Part shown: positions 8,066 to 17,079 of the stretch, piece after piece
Layout: the number at the start of each line of letters is the position of its first letter
Numbering within the stretch: the first letter of the stretch is position 1
Source of the DNA: CAZKRL01 sp964555295
Lineage (GTDB): Bacteria > Bacteroidota > Bacteroidia > Flavobacteriales_D > Sanyastnellaceae
NCBI GenBank assembly: GCA_964555295.1
Contig: CAZKRL010000020.1
Location: forward strand, 1 to 48,124
Reading direction: 5' to 3'
Length of the DNA stretch: 48,124 nucleotides
Program-made: the position numbers and the translations under genes
Notes under the pieces: generated by a model
Told to the model about the DNA's origin: nothing
Seen by the model: only the letters and a program-made list of their open reading frames with translations
The model's database searches: none

Positions 8066-8611
8066 TCAGAAGCTCTTTACATGCTTATCGATTTCAATGT
8101 GGAGATCTAAACCGCGTAATCCCGTGGCGAGGATGATTCCATTTTCATCGATCAGAAAACTCATAGGAATGCTAGACACGTTGTATTTAGCGGCTGCGGG
8201 ACTTCCCCATCCCTGAAGGTCAGAACCGTGGAATTTCCAGATCAGTTTATCCTTCTTAACGGCGTCTTCCCACTTCTGTTTATCGTTATCCAGTGAAACC
8301 GAAAACACTTCAAAACCTTTGGCCGACTTGAATTTAGCTTTTTGGTATTTGTTGTAGGCGCTCACCACATTAGGGTTTTCACGGCGACAGGGGCCGCACC
8401 ATGAGGCCCAGAAATCGATGAGCACAATTTTACCTCTGAGGTCAGACAATTTTACAGTAGAGCCGTCTAGGTTTTGCAATTCGAGTTCGGGCGCCTGATC
8501 GCCGACATTGATACCGACTTTGGGTTTGGTAGGATCACCGTTTGTAACGGGATGGGTGAAAGCGATTCCTGAAATAAAAAACAGGGCGGTTAGAAGCATG
8601 AATTTTTTCAT
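8066..8611 (-). CDS. TlpA/ResA-like thioredoxin-family protein
   Basis: Exported thiol-disulphide oxidoreductase of 181 residues. The signal peptide is MKKFMLLTALFFISGIAFTHP, followed by a short Pro/Thr-rich linker and an AhpC/TSA-like thioredoxin fold (about 34-181). The active site WASWCGPCRREN (Cys72, Cys75) and the cis-Pro loop in VSSIPMSFLIDENG are present. Proteins of this kind reduce disulphides or apocytochrome haem-binding Cys pairs in the periplasm. The window does encode periplasmic diheme proteins, but they are 7 kb away and no link is implied. It appears to be a single-gene transcript between grpE and the SGNH/PKD gene. Confidence 0.9.
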   Translation of the reverse strand: MKKFMLLTALFFISGIAFTHPVTNGDPTKPKVGINVGDQAPELELQNLDGSTVKLSDLRGKIVLIDFWASWCGPCRRENPNVVSAYNKYQKAKFKSAKGFEVFSVSLDNDKQKWEDAVKKDKLIWKFHGSDLQGWGSPAAAKYNVSSIPMSFLIDENGIILATGLRGLDLHIEIDKHVKSF

Positions 8612-8805
8612 GTGATAAAATTAGTGTTGATTCACAGATACAAAACAAAAAAGTGCCGAACACAAGAATCCATAGCATGTTGACAACAACCTTACCGAAT
8701 GAGATATTGTTGCCTCTCGACCATGAAGAATAAAGTGAAACCCAACAGCATCATTACGTGAAAGATGAACAACGTTGCTATCATTGTAGTATCAAACAAA
8801 CCGAA

Positions 8806-10089
8806 ATGAAAAATTGGACTCTCGCTATGGCCCATTGTGCCTTGCTCATGACAACCGGAAATACTTTCGCACAGCTAACCCAACGCGTCCTCTTCCTCGG
8901 TAATAGTTATACCTCCGTAAATAACCTCCCGGCCATGACTGCGGCCTGCGCCCTATCTGCCGGCGACAGTCTCATAGTGGATAGCAATACACCCGGCGGA
9001 TATACTTTTGAAGGTCATTCCACCAATCCTACAAGTCTCCAAAAAATCGCACTGGGCAATTGGGATTTCGTTGTGCTGCAAGAACAAAGTCAGCGCCCGT
9101 CATTTCCAATAGCGCAAGTTGAAATAGAAGTTTTTCCATTCGCTACACAACTCGATAATCTCATTCACCAGGCCAACCCCTGCACAGAAACGATTTTCTA
9201 CATGACCTGGGGCAGAGCCAATGGTGATGCATCCAATTGTCCGAACTGGCCGCCAGTCTGCACGTATGAAGGCATGGACAGTTTGCTCAACGAACGCTAC
9301 CGAACCATGGCCGATGACAACGATGCGTTGCTCGCCCCAGTGGGTGAGGTCTGGCATTATCTCCGCGACCAACATCCCGAAATACAATTGTATCAGTCCG
9401 ATGATAGTCACCCATCCGAGGCCGGAACCTATGCCGCAGCATGCACATTCTACAGCATTATTTTTCGCAAAAGTCCTTTGCTGATAAGTTACATAGGCAA
9501 CGTAAGTGCCGATCAAGCCACAATCATTCGTAACGCAGTTGAGACGGTGGTATACAACGACCTTGCAGAGTGGCACGTTGGCGAATATGATCCGCAAGCG
9601 GCCTTTACATTCGACATTGACAGCACTTCTGATATCGTAAGTTTTCAAAACCAAACAGCAGGCGCAGCAGAATACTACTGGAGTTTTGGTGATGGCAGCT
9701 TCAGTGATGAAACAAGTCCAAGTCACTCATTTGCACCGGGAATGTATGAGGTAGATCTATACGCCAGCAGCTGTGGTCTCATCGATACCGCCACCGCGGA
9801 GATCAATTTCATAGCAACTCGCGTTGAAGAATTACAAAACCATTTTCTTCACATCTATCCCAACCCTGTTCGGGGCAACGTAAACGTGGAGATTTTTTCG
9901 GTCAACATGGGCCAGGAGTTCTTAGAGATTGTCTCTGCCGCCGGTATTCTTTGCGCGCGCCACCCGATCACAGACCAGCGCAATATCATCTCGCTACACG
10001 CACTGAAGGAAGGTCTATACTTTATGCGCTGGATGAGGGATGGAAGAATGATACTTACCGAACCCATTCTCGTGGGAGCTGCAGAGTGA
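8806..10089 (+). CDS. SGNH-hydrolase-like protein with PKD domain and T9SS type A sorting domain
   Basis: Secreted 427-residue protein in four parts. A signal peptide (MKNWTLAMAHC...NTFAQ) comes first. An SGNH-like hydrolase domain follows, with a block-I strand RVLFLGNSYTSVNN near its start and a block-V DSHPSEAGTYAAA near residue 205. One PKD domain has YYWSFGDGSFSDETSPSHSF. The C-terminal domain beginning LHIYPNPVRGNVNVE and ending with LKEGLYFMRW is the type A T9SS sorting signal. The nucleophile block reads GNSY rather than GDS. The ATG at 8806 is preferred over a GTG at 8758 because the signal peptide starts directly after it. The substrate is unknown; surface or extracellular esterase or glycan deacetylase are possible roles. 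Confidence 0.82.
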   Translation: MKNWTLAMAHCALLMTTGNTFAQLTQRVLFLGNSYTSVNNLPAMTAACALSAGDSLIVDSNTPGGYTFEGHSTNPTSLQKIALGNWDFVVLQEQSQRPSFPIAQVEIEVFPFATQLDNLIHQANPCTETIFYMTWGRANGDASNCPNWPPVCTYEGMDSLLNERYRTMADDNDALLAPVGEVWHYLRDQHPEIQLYQSDDSHPSEAGTYAAACTFYSIIFRKSPLLISYIGNVSADQATIIRNAVETVVYNDLAEWHVGEYDPQAAFTFDIDSTSDIVSFQNQTAGAAEYYWSFGDGSFSDETSPSHSFAPGMYEVDLYASSCGLIDTATAEINFIATRVEELQNHFLHIYPNPVRGNVNVEIFSVNMGQEFLEIVSAAGILCARHPITDQRNIISLHALKEGLYFMRWMRDGRMILTEPILVGAAE

Positions 10090-10134
10090 CGGGTAAAGGA
10101 AACTGTTCCATCCTTCACGAACTACATCCATTGC

Positions 10135-10142
10135 TACATTTG
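10135..10142 (+). promoter_or_regulatory. Candidate -7 box TACATTTG for the Fur-family gene
   Basis: Full match to TAnnTTTG, ending 8 nt before the ATG at 10151. No convincing -33 element was seen. Confidence 0.5.
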
Positions 10143-10150
10143 CCGGGCTC

Positions 10151-10621
10151 ATGACAGCAACTCAACAACACATCCATTCGGAAGAAATTCAGGAACAAGT
10201 AAAGAACATTTTTACTCAGTACCTCGAAACGCATAAGCATCGTAAGACACCGGAGCGATTTGCAATACTGAGAGAAATTTACGAACGACCAGGTCACTTC
10301 GATATCGATACGTTGTACAACGGCATGAAACAGAAACGTTATCGCGTCTCGAGAGCCACGCTCTACAATACCATGGATCTTTTACTGGACTGCGCATTGG
10401 TCAGAAAACATCTCTTTGGCAACGGCACTTCGCTGTTCGAGCGTTCCTTCCAAAACAGGCAACATGACCACATCATTCTCACCGACACCAACGAGGTGCT
10501 TGAATTTTGCGATCCACGGCTTCAAATCATAAAAACCACGCTCGAAGAACTTTTCGACATCGACATCATGCATCACTCACTCCATTTTTATGGCGTTCGC
10601 AAAAACAAGAAAAAGGGTTGA
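10151..10621 (+). CDS. Fur-family metal-responsive transcriptional regulator
   Basis: 156-residue DNA-binding repressor. The winged-helix domain includes TPERFAILREIYERPGHF and the recognition region YRVSRATLYNTMDLLLDCALV. The dimerisation domain has the metal-site motif RQHDHIILTDTNEVLEF and a later HHSLHFYG. The two C-terminal CxxC pairs that hold structural zinc in many Fur and PerR proteins are missing; the only Cys residues are isolated. It could sense iron, zinc or peroxide, and sequence alone does not decide. It precedes purA by 44 nt, a neighbourhood common in Bacteroidota, and may be cotranscribed with it. Confidence 0.9.
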   Translation: MTATQQHIHSEEIQEQVKNIFTQYLETHKHRKTPERFAILREIYERPGHFDIDTLYNGMKQKRYRVSRATLYNTMDLLLDCALVRKHLFGNGTSLFERSFQNRQHDHIILTDTNEVLEFCDPRLQIIKTTLEELFDIDIMHHSLHFYGVRKNKKKG

Positions 10622-10665
10622 AGTGATTGCATCGTGAAAGTGTAATTTCGCCTTTTTAATAAAAC

Positions 10666-11964
10666 GTGATAGGAAAAGCTGATATATTACTGGGCCTTCA
10701 ATGGGGCGATGAAGGCAAAGGTAAAATTGTGGATGTTATGGCACCGCAATATGACATTATCGCTCGTTTTCAGGGCGGGCCCAATGCGGGACATACGCTT
10801 GAGTTCAACGGCACAAAACATATACTGCACACCATACCCTCGGGCATTTTTCATCCTACCGTAGAAAACCTTGTGGGCAATGGTGTCGTTATCGATCCCG
10901 TGGTATTTGTAAAAGAGCTTGACAAGCTTTGCGCCCAAGACGCTAAAGTCACTCAGCGTCTTTTCATCTCTCGCAAGGCACATATGATCACACCTACGCA
11001 TCGCTTGCTGGATCGTGCAAGTGAAGCGTCAAAAGGAGATGCCAAAATTGGCTCGACACTGAAAGGAATCGGACCGGCTTACATGGATAAAACCGGACGC
11101 AACGGTTTGCGCATGGGCGATATTCTCGCGGCCAACTTCCGTCAGCAATACGATTCACTGAGAAGTAAGCATGTGCTCATGCTCGAGAATTTATATGGCA
11201 ATGCCGGTTTCACCCAAGATGAGCTACATCAGATGGAGGAGGATTTCTTCCAGGCCATCAACAGTATGAAAGAGTTGCAGATTATTGACGGAGAAGGATA
11301 CATTCAAAAAGCCCTGAAGTCGGGTAAAAAAGTCCTTGCCGAAGGAGCACAAGGCTCGCTGCTCGATGTGGATTTCGGCACCTATCCATTCGTTACCTCG
11401 TCTAATACTGTTGCAGCAGGTGCATGCACCGGATTGGGCCTCGCACCGCGCCAAATTGGTGAGGTTTTCGGAATCTTCAAGGCCTATTGTACAAGAGTTG
11501 GCAGTGGCCCCTTCCCTACTGAACTCAACAACGAGACAGGTGAACAACTTCGTCAGGTGGGAAGAGAATTCGGATCCACTACCGGCAGACCCAGAAGGTG
11601 CGGCTGGCTCGATTTACCCGCCTTAAAGTATGCATGCACACTCAATGGCGTTAGTCAACTCATCATGATGAAAAGCGATGTGATGTCGCATCTCGATGAA
11701 ATACACTACGCTCATCAATACCGGATCGGTGAGAAACTATTGTCTGATTTCCCCTATCAACTTGGTGACCCTGAGCTTGCGGTTGATTACGAAAAAATGA
11801 TGGGGTGGAAATGTGACATTCGTGATAAAAAGAACTGGAATGATCTTCCCAAAGCATTGCAGGAATATGTTGCAATGATTGAGAAAAATGCGGGCGCACC
11901 GGTAACCATCATCAGCGTGGGACCAGACCGTGAAGAAACCGTTTACAGAACAATTGATACATGA
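10666..11964 (+). CDS. purA: Adenylosuccinate synthetase PurA
   Basis: GTP-dependent ligase joining IMP and aspartate in AMP synthesis. The N-terminal P-loop LGLQWGDEGKGKIVD (residues 9-23) carries the catalytic Asp. GGPNAGHT, TLKGIGPAYMDK, EGAQGSLLDVDFGTYPFVTSS and the GTP-site region STTGRPRRCGWLD are all intact. The length of 432 is standard. The start is GTG at 10666, immediately upstream of the conserved N-terminus, and there is no alternative ATG. A one-mismatch box TAATTTCG lies at 10643-10650. The stop overlaps the next start by 4 nt (ATGA). Confidence 0.97.
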   Translation: MIGKADILLGLQWGDEGKGKIVDVMAPQYDIIARFQGGPNAGHTLEFNGTKHILHTIPSGIFHPTVENLVGNGVVIDPVVFVKELDKLCAQDAKVTQRLFISRKAHMITPTHRLLDRASEASKGDAKIGSTLKGIGPAYMDKTGRNGLRMGDILAANFRQQYDSLRSKHVLMLENLYGNAGFTQDELHQMEEDFFQAINSMKELQIIDGEGYIQKALKSGKKVLAEGAQGSLLDVDFGTYPFVTSSNTVAAGACTGLGLAPRQIGEVFGIFKAYCTRVGSGPFPTELNNETGEQLRQVGREFGSTTGRPRRCGWLDLPALKYACTLNGVSQLIMMKSDVMSHLDEIHYAHQYRIGEKLLSDFPYQLGDPELAVDYEKMMGWKCDIRDKKNWNDLPKALQEYVAMIEKNAGAPVTIISVGPDREETVYRTIDT

Positions 11965-13505
11965 TTCATAGGAAAGCAATACACATTCTGCTTTCCCTTG
12001 TTATTTCATGTCCCCCCATTTTCTTATCCGCTCAGAATCAAATCAACCGCATCAAACTCATTCATACCGATGCATTAGAATTCAACAAGGCCATTACCGA
12101 TGCTCAGCGATTGTTAGGTCACGTTATTCTTGAGTTTGATGGCACCAGGTTTTATGCAGACAGCGCGTACCTCTATCCCAACGACAATTTTGAAGGTTTT
12201 TCCAACATCCGTATAGAAGGCAAAGAGGGATATCGCGTAACAGGCAGCCACCTTGATTTTATCAAACAAAGTGAAACTGCCGTGATGACACAAAAAGTAG
12301 TATTCACGGACGAAGGAAGTCAGCTCTTCACAGATCATCTCACCTACCATCTTAACAGCGAAACAGCGGTTTTCATTCATGGAGGTAAAATCATTTCAGC
12401 GGGTGATGTTCTTGAGAGTAAGACGGGCATCTACGAAACACGCAATAATCTTTTCAGGTTCCGCAGTTCTGTGAAACTCAAAAACAAAGATTATAAAGTG
12501 GTAACCGACACCATGCATTACCACACGCTCACAGAACGCAGCGATTTCATGGGATATACACTCATCACGAGTGACAGCGGCACCATTGAATGTGAGCTGG
12601 GACAATATGAATCCAAGACCGGAAAATCCAAATTCATCCGAAATGTAGAAATGCGATCGAATGACAATCTGCTATGTGCCGACACCTTATACTATGATAA
12701 ATTCAATGAGTTGGGGGATGCACGCGGACGGGTCATCATGATTGACTCCACCGACACTTATGAAGTTCATGGCAGAAAATGCAAATACGATGCGAAACTG
12801 GGGGTGTCTCATATGACAGACTCCGCCCTGTTCATCACTAAGTCACAAAGCGACACATTGTATATGCACGCCGACACCCTGTTTAGCATTCGTGACAGTG
12901 CCGGACAAACTTGGCTGCTGGCCCATCACAGAATGAAATTCTTTAGTCATATGTCTCAAGGCATGGCTGATTCAGCGGTATTTCGAAGCGCCGACAGCAC
13001 CCTTAGAATGTACTATAATCCTGTCGTCTGGAACGAAGCCCAACAACTTTCCGCTGACAGCATCATACTTCATCTTAAAAACGGATCTCTGCAGCAACTC
13101 GCCGCACTCGGGCACGGCTTTCTTATAGAGGAATATCAAACAGCGAGGACCGACAGTATTGGACCAAAATTCAATCAGATTAAAGGCAAACAAATCGATG
13201 CATTTTTCTATGGCGACACCTTGCATCACGCGTTGGTCAACGGTAATGCACAGATGATTTATTTCCCTGAGAATGATGTCAAAGAAGAGCAATGTGTCAA
13301 CACCTCACAATGCTCCATGATGAAAGCATTTTTCAGCCAAAAAAAAATTTCCTCCATCGTCCTCGACAAACAACCCGACAGTGTATATGCCCCTCTCAGC
13401 AAAGTGAAGCGTGAAGATTTACAGTTCGCAGATTTTCAGTGGATCACCGACAAACGTCCGAAAGAGATTTCTGACATTTTCAATCACACAAGCGCCACCC
13501 CCTGA
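11961..13505 (+). CDS. OstA/LptA-like periplasmic protein
   Basis: 514-residue exported protein with signal peptide MIHRKAIHILLSL...LSAQ. The body consists of repeating short beta strands typical of the OstA/LptA/LptD-N jellyroll (DAQRLLGHVILEFDGTRFYADSAYLYPN, GYRVTGSHLDF, VTDTMHYHTLTERSDFMGYTLI, DARGRVIMIDSTDTYEVHGRKCKYD). It also has the late block KQIDAFFYGDTLHHALVNGNAQMIYF found in Bacteroidota OstA-like proteins. The family is linked to LPS transport across the periplasm. It lacks the LptD barrel, so it is more likely a bridge component than the outer-membrane translocon. Its ATG overlaps the purA stop. Confidence 0.82.
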   Translation: MIHRKAIHILLSLVISCPPIFLSAQNQINRIKLIHTDALEFNKAITDAQRLLGHVILEFDGTRFYADSAYLYPNDNFEGFSNIRIEGKEGYRVTGSHLDFIKQSETAVMTQKVVFTDEGSQLFTDHLTYHLNSETAVFIHGGKIISAGDVLESKTGIYETRNNLFRFRSSVKLKNKDYKVVTDTMHYHTLTERSDFMGYTLITSDSGTIECELGQYESKTGKSKFIRNVEMRSNDNLLCADTLYYDKFNELGDARGRVIMIDSTDTYEVHGRKCKYDAKLGVSHMTDSALFITKSQSDTLYMHADTLFSIRDSAGQTWLLAHHRMKFFSHMSQGMADSAVFRSADSTLRMYYNPVVWNEAQQLSADSIILHLKNGSLQQLAALGHGFLIEEYQTARTDSIGPKFNQIKGKQIDAFFYGDTLHHALVNGNAQMIYFPENDVKEEQCVNTSQCSMMKAFFSQKKISSIVLDKQPDSVYAPLSKVKREDLQFADFQWITDKRPKEISDIFNHTSATP

Positions 13506-13506
13506 A

Positions 13507-14010
13507 TCAGAGCTGATATATCCCCGAATTATTGCGAGCGATATTTAGGAAGGTATAGCCATTCAAGGGAGACAGGTTATCTTCAATCAAATCAAAACAA
13601 CTCCAGGTTTTAGGAATAGCGTCGAACACCAGAGTAACATGAATGCACTCATTGAACTTTTTGAAATAATGTTTGCGTGGATGAACGGGCACGTTCAAAG
13701 CCAATTGCATGGGCAATTTCTCACCGGTGGCGGGATTTTCCAGAAAGGTATTACTCCGGATGTTACACCACCAGTCGCTCACATACTTCGGTGAGGGTTT
13801 CATCGTCAGGTGAATGAACGTAAGCGGTGACTCATCCGTTTCCGCTTGAACCTCCACATCCATTACCTCAACAGGTTGAATAGCGCGTTCTGCATCATCA
13901 TTGAGGGCTTTGAAAAAAACTGAATTTTCCTTCAACATAGATTTAATTTTTGACAAAGCTCCGGCTCGAGATTGTAACCTATTTACAATGAATAGGTTTA
14001 CTGCAATCAT
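13507..14010 (-). CDS. Hypothetical protein (167 aa)
   Basis: I do not recognise this protein. It is soluble in appearance, with no signal peptide or membrane segment, and has alternating strands (LTFIHLTMKPSP, MQLALNVPVHP, CIHVTLVFDAIP) suggesting a mostly beta fold. Its first ATG at 14010 overlaps the upstream stop in an ATGA, which favours translational coupling. An alternative ATG at 13938 would drop 24 residues. The stop lies one base from the stop of the convergent OstA-like gene. Confidence 0.65.
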   Translation of the reverse strand: MIAVNLFIVNRLQSRAGALSKIKSMLKENSVFFKALNDDAERAIQPVEVMDVEVQAETDESPLTFIHLTMKPSPKYVSDWWCNIRSNTFLENPATGEKLPMQLALNVPVHPRKHYFKKFNECIHVTLVFDAIPKTWSCFDLIEDNLSPLNGYTFLNIARNNSGIYQL

Positions 14011-14639
14011 TTTTTAAAAAACAGCAGCCATGTAGATACACCCAATGCTGATCCCATATAACCACCTATAAGAGAGCGCGCAACTTTGCGACTTTGGGCC
14101 TTCGGGGTGAATCCCTCAAGATAAAGATCATTGTACTTATAGACCGAACTGCTCATGTATCTCTCACGAATTCTAACCTTCGGGATAAGTTGAGCCAGCG
14201 CACAAACCATTGGCGGAAATACATTAAGCACAATGCCATCTTGCCCTAAATATCCGGCAGCGCCACAAACCGCCATACTGATACCAAACGGCACCCACGC
14301 ATGAAAATTCTCACGTGCGTCGCGCTCACCTGCCATGTAAAAACGCATTTCATCCACCGAGTAAAAATTCTCACTCATTGGATCCTGGTCATAAATAATT
14401 CTCTCCATTCCGCTGCTTCGAATGGAAAAAACCTCGTTGCGGTGAAACTTTACCACCCTTGATTTACCCGACTTTTTGGGAATATCAAAGTGCATTACCA
14501 AACCGGAATCGGATAAATGTTTGCAAACCAATTCGCGCCCGTTCATCAAGAGTAATGTATCCTGACAAAAAAGTCGTTCGCAACATAACGTAAGCATGAT
14601 GCAACACACCACTTGTAGTCTTACCCAATAGAATTGCAT
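14007..14639 (-). CDS. Hypothetical envelope protein (210 aa)
   Basis: Not recognised. A hydrophobic N-terminus (about 5-25, VVCCIMLTLCCERLFCQ) looks like a signal peptide. Then comes a soluble part with strands (DTLLLMNGRELVCKHLSDSGLVMHF) resembling short repeat proteins that respond to a transport or stress signal. Two hydrophobic stretches follow in the second half (about 115-150 and 190-208), and the sequence ends in WLLFFKK. It is probably anchored in the inner membrane. It is coupled to the 167-residue gene downstream. A one-mismatch -7 box TATTTTCG (14644-14651, minus) ends only 4 nt before the ATG. Confidence 0.65.
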   Translation of the reverse strand: MQFYWVRLQVVCCIMLTLCCERLFCQDTLLLMNGRELVCKHLSDSGLVMHFDIPKKSGKSRVVKFHRNEVFSIRSSGMERIIYDQDPMSENFYSVDEMRFYMAGERDARENFHAWVPFGISMAVCGAAGYLGQDGIVLNVFPPMVCALAQLIPKVRIRERYMSSSVYKYNDLYLEGFTPKAQSRKVARSLIGGYMGSALGVSTWLLFFKK

Positions 14640-14743
14640 TCGTCGAAAATATGATAGATTGATCTAATTTTCATATTACCAAAATTATTGCGCCGATGCC
14701 ATTCTATTAGCTGTATCCGCAGGACAGAAATGAGAATAGGAAA

Positions 14744-15445
14744 TCAATTTTCGCTTGGGCTTCCAATGACAGCAATATGAATTTCAGATGCCCCGGAACT
14801 TCTCAAACAATCAACACATTGCAATAATGTAGATCCCGTGGTAACCACATCATCAATCAGTAGAATTCGCTTATTCCGGATCTTATGTGCAAGTCTCACT
14901 TCATATTGTTGACGGCTATTCTGCCACCTTCCAAATCGTCCAAGCTTGGTTTGTGAACCCGCGCTAGATTTTCTGATAAGCTCGTCGGAAGCCACCTCTA
15001 TGGAAAGAATTTCCGCCATGCCCTCAGCAATGAGGTCACATTGATTATAGGTTCGTTGCCGCACTCGCTTTTTATCTGCAGGTACCGGAATCAATAAGTC
15101 AAATTCTTTCTGCTTGTTGGAAAGCATCAACTGTCGACCCAACATCTCGCCAAGCCACAATCCTACATCCGGGCGCTCCTTATATTTCAACGAGTGAATC
15201 AGTTTGCGAGCCACTCCACCCTGTGGCAGATAGTATAATGCACCTGCTGAGGTAATGTAAGCTCTGCCATGAAACAATCGCTCAACCGGATTGTCGGGCG
15301 ATGTAAAGTGATCGGTTGGTTCTAATTCAAGTCGACATTTCGTGCATACCGCCTTTTCATGGATGAATAGTTGTGTGCCGCATGATCCGCAAGTGGCTGG
15401 AAAAAACAGACAGGCCAAATCGGCCAAATAGTCATGGAAAATCAT
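14744..15445 (-). CDS. ComF-family phosphoribosyltransferase-like protein
   Basis: About 233 residues. An N-terminal zinc ribbon (TCGSCGTQLF...VCTKCRLEL) precedes a type I phosphoribosyltransferase fold whose PRPP loop is ILLIDDVVTTGSTL near residue 195. ComF proteins are associated with DNA uptake in competent bacteria, and homologues are widespread in non-competent species. The first in-frame start is GTG at 15451; the ATG at 15445 is two codons inside and is preferred here. It lies 45 nt after the YkgJ-like gene stop on the same strand, possibly one transcript. Confidence 0.88.
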   Translation of the reverse strand: MIFHDYLADLACLFFPATCGSCGTQLFIHEKAVCTKCRLELEPTDHFTSPDNPVERLFHGRAYITSAGALYYLPQGGVARKLIHSLKYKERPDVGLWLGEMLGRQLMLSNKQKEFDLLIPVPADKKRVRQRTYNQCDLIAEGMAEILSIEVASDELIRKSSAGSQTKLGRFGRWQNSRQQYEVRLAHKIRNKRILLIDDVVTTGSTLLQCVDCLRSSGASEIHIAVIGSPSEN

Positions 15446-15490
15446 ATCCACTAACTACGTGTAATCCATCTCAATCTGCAGAATAAAATT

Positions 15491-15973
15491 CTATAACATA
15501 TTCCTCAACTCTTCCGTGATGCGCGCAACAGCCGGACAAACCAATGTGTTTCGGTAAGTGAGCTCAAGAATTTGCGACATATTCTTCCGATCGGTGTGAG
15601 GGTAATCTCGGCATGCTCTCGGACGATGTTCATAGATTGAACAGGTATTATCATCTCTCAGAAAAGAGCAAGGCGCTGAGTTCAATACCCAATCTTGTTC
15701 GTCGTCCATATGTAAATACCGAGTGATAAAATCCGATGGGCGCATATTTAGATGCCTGGAGATTCTGTCAATGTCAACATCACGAAATATGGGCGAGGTT
15801 GTACGACAGCAATTTGCACACGTCAAACAGTCCATCTTTTCAAATTCCCTCTCGTGCAAATCGTGAAAATGACGATCCAGATGTGATTTGCCCGAGAGGC
15901 CCCTGAGAAATTTTTTGTTTTCTTTTTTTCTTGTATGAGCGCGAGCAAGAGCCGCTTTATCCGCTTCTTTCAT
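15491..15973 (-). CDS. YkgJ-family cysteine-cluster protein
   Basis: 160-residue cytoplasmic protein with the family's Cys pattern: CLTCANCCRTTSP near residue 55, then CSFLRDDNTCSIYEHRPRACRDYPHTD near 105-130, and a last Cys in TLVCPAV. These Cys residues probably bind zinc or an Fe-S cluster. The family is poorly characterised and includes predicted Fe-S/zinc-binding oxidoreductase-like proteins. The ATG shares one base with the stop of the upstream diheme gene (TGATG), so it is the fourth gene of the MbnP/MauG operon and may take part in metal handling. That role is inferred from context only. Confidence 0.85.
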   Translation of the reverse strand: MKEADKAALARAHTRKKENKKFLRGLSGKSHLDRHFHDLHEREFEKMDCLTCANCCRTTSPIFRDVDIDRISRHLNMRPSDFITRYLHMDDEQDWVLNSAPCSFLRDDNTCSIYEHRPRACRDYPHTDRKNMSQILELTYRNTLVCPAVARITEELRNML

Positions 15974-17079
15974 CAGTGAGGATTACTGAATGCGGGATTA
16001 TGAATGAACGAAGTATCGGTAAGGGTTTTGAGGAAAGCAATAAGGGCAAGCTTGTCAACCTCGTCGAGAAAAAGTCCTCCTCCTGAAGCCTCCATAAATG
16101 AATCAATGGTGGTGCTGATTTTCCCTCCGGTATTATAGTGATCAACGACCTGCTCTAAGGTTGTGAATCTGCCATCATGCATATAGGGAGCAGTGAGTTC
16201 TATATTTCGCAGCGTTGGTGTTTTGAATCTTCCACTATCCAATGGATTGCCCGTAATTCCTGCCCTTCCCGGATCTCTGCTGAATTCTGAATCAATTCCG
16301 TTATTGTGCATCAGGTAGTCGCCCATCTGCATGCCAGCGTGTCCATGACAATGGAAGCAGTCAGCGCCACCCCAGGGTTGTCCTGTGTTCTGATTGATAC
16401 CACCTTCTGCAATAAAAAGATTGAATCCCATTTCCTCCAGTGGAGTGAATGTATAATTCCCTGCTCTTTCTCTGTCGAACTTTGAATCGGCGCTGATCAT
16501 GGTTCGCAGAAAGGATGCCATCGCCTTTGCTGTTCTATCCTTAGTGATGTCAGCCGTACCAAAAGCGGCTTGATACATGGGCGGATAGAGAGGGTCAGCG
16601 CGCAGCTCTTCCAGCGCATGATCCCAATCTTCATTCATTTCAATGGGGTTCACAACAGGTTCAATGACCTGATCCTCGAGAGTAATTGCGCGACCATCCC
16701 AGAAATAATTATAGGCCCATCCCAAATTGACGAGTGCCATAGAATGGCGTGTCCCTAGGGCTCCTGTAATCCCTGTGCTGAATTGCTGAGTATCGCTAAA
16801 CGAATGTTCAGGGAAGTGACAACTACCGCAGCTCTGTGTATTGTTGCCCGACAATTTTTTTTCCCAAAACAAATATCTGCCCAAGGAAACGCCCTCTACA
16901 GTGAGAGGATTATCTGCAGGAATATCCATCGGCGGGAATAGCGGCGGAATTACCAGATTGTATGGCGTAGCTGCAAAAACAGGAACGGAAGGAATCACCG
17001 GAGATTCGGGCTCTTCCTCTCTGCAACCCATCACAAGCGCAACGACACTGGCGGCGAACATATATAATAGCTTCCTCAT
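15973..17079 (-). CDS. Diheme cytochrome c peroxidase/MauG-family lipoprotein (second copy)
   Basis: 368 residues. The lipobox VVALVMGC gives a lipoprotein, followed by a Glu/Pro linker. Two c-type haem sites are present: CGSCH near residue 83 (in NTQSCGSCHFPEHSFSD) and CFHCH near 239 (in GADCFHCHGHAGM). The family block FKTPTLRNIELTAPYMHDGRF follows. Proteins of this superfamily are peroxidases or, for MauG and MbnH, oxidise residues of a partner protein with a bis-Fe(IV) state. The start overlaps the upstream diheme gene by 4 nt (ATGA). Its nearest partner is the MbnP-like protein at 18.1-18.9 kb. The exact subfamily cannot be fixed by eye. Confidence 0.9.
   Translation of the reverse strand: MRKLLYMFAASVVALVMGCREEEPESPVIPSVPVFAATPYNLVIPPLFPPMDIPADNPLTVEGVSLGRYLFWEKKLSGNNTQSCGSCHFPEHSFSDTQQFSTGITGALGTRHSMALVNLGWAYNYFWDGRAITLEDQVIEPVVNPIEMNEDWDHALEELRADPLYPPMYQAAFGTADITKDRTAKAMASFLRTMISADSKFDRERAGNYTFTPLEEMGFNLFIAEGGINQNTGQPWGGADCFHCHGHAGMQMGDYLMHNNGIDSEFSRDPGRAGITGNPLDSGRFKTPTLRNIELTAPYMHDGRFTTLEQVVDHYNTGGKISTTIDSFMEASGGGLFLDEVDKLALIAFLKTLTDTSFIHNPAFSNPH

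Noticed and set aside
8758..8805. GTG start extending the SGNH/PKD protein by 16 residues
   Set aside because: The added residues are polar with two Cys and would displace the signal peptide from the N-terminus.
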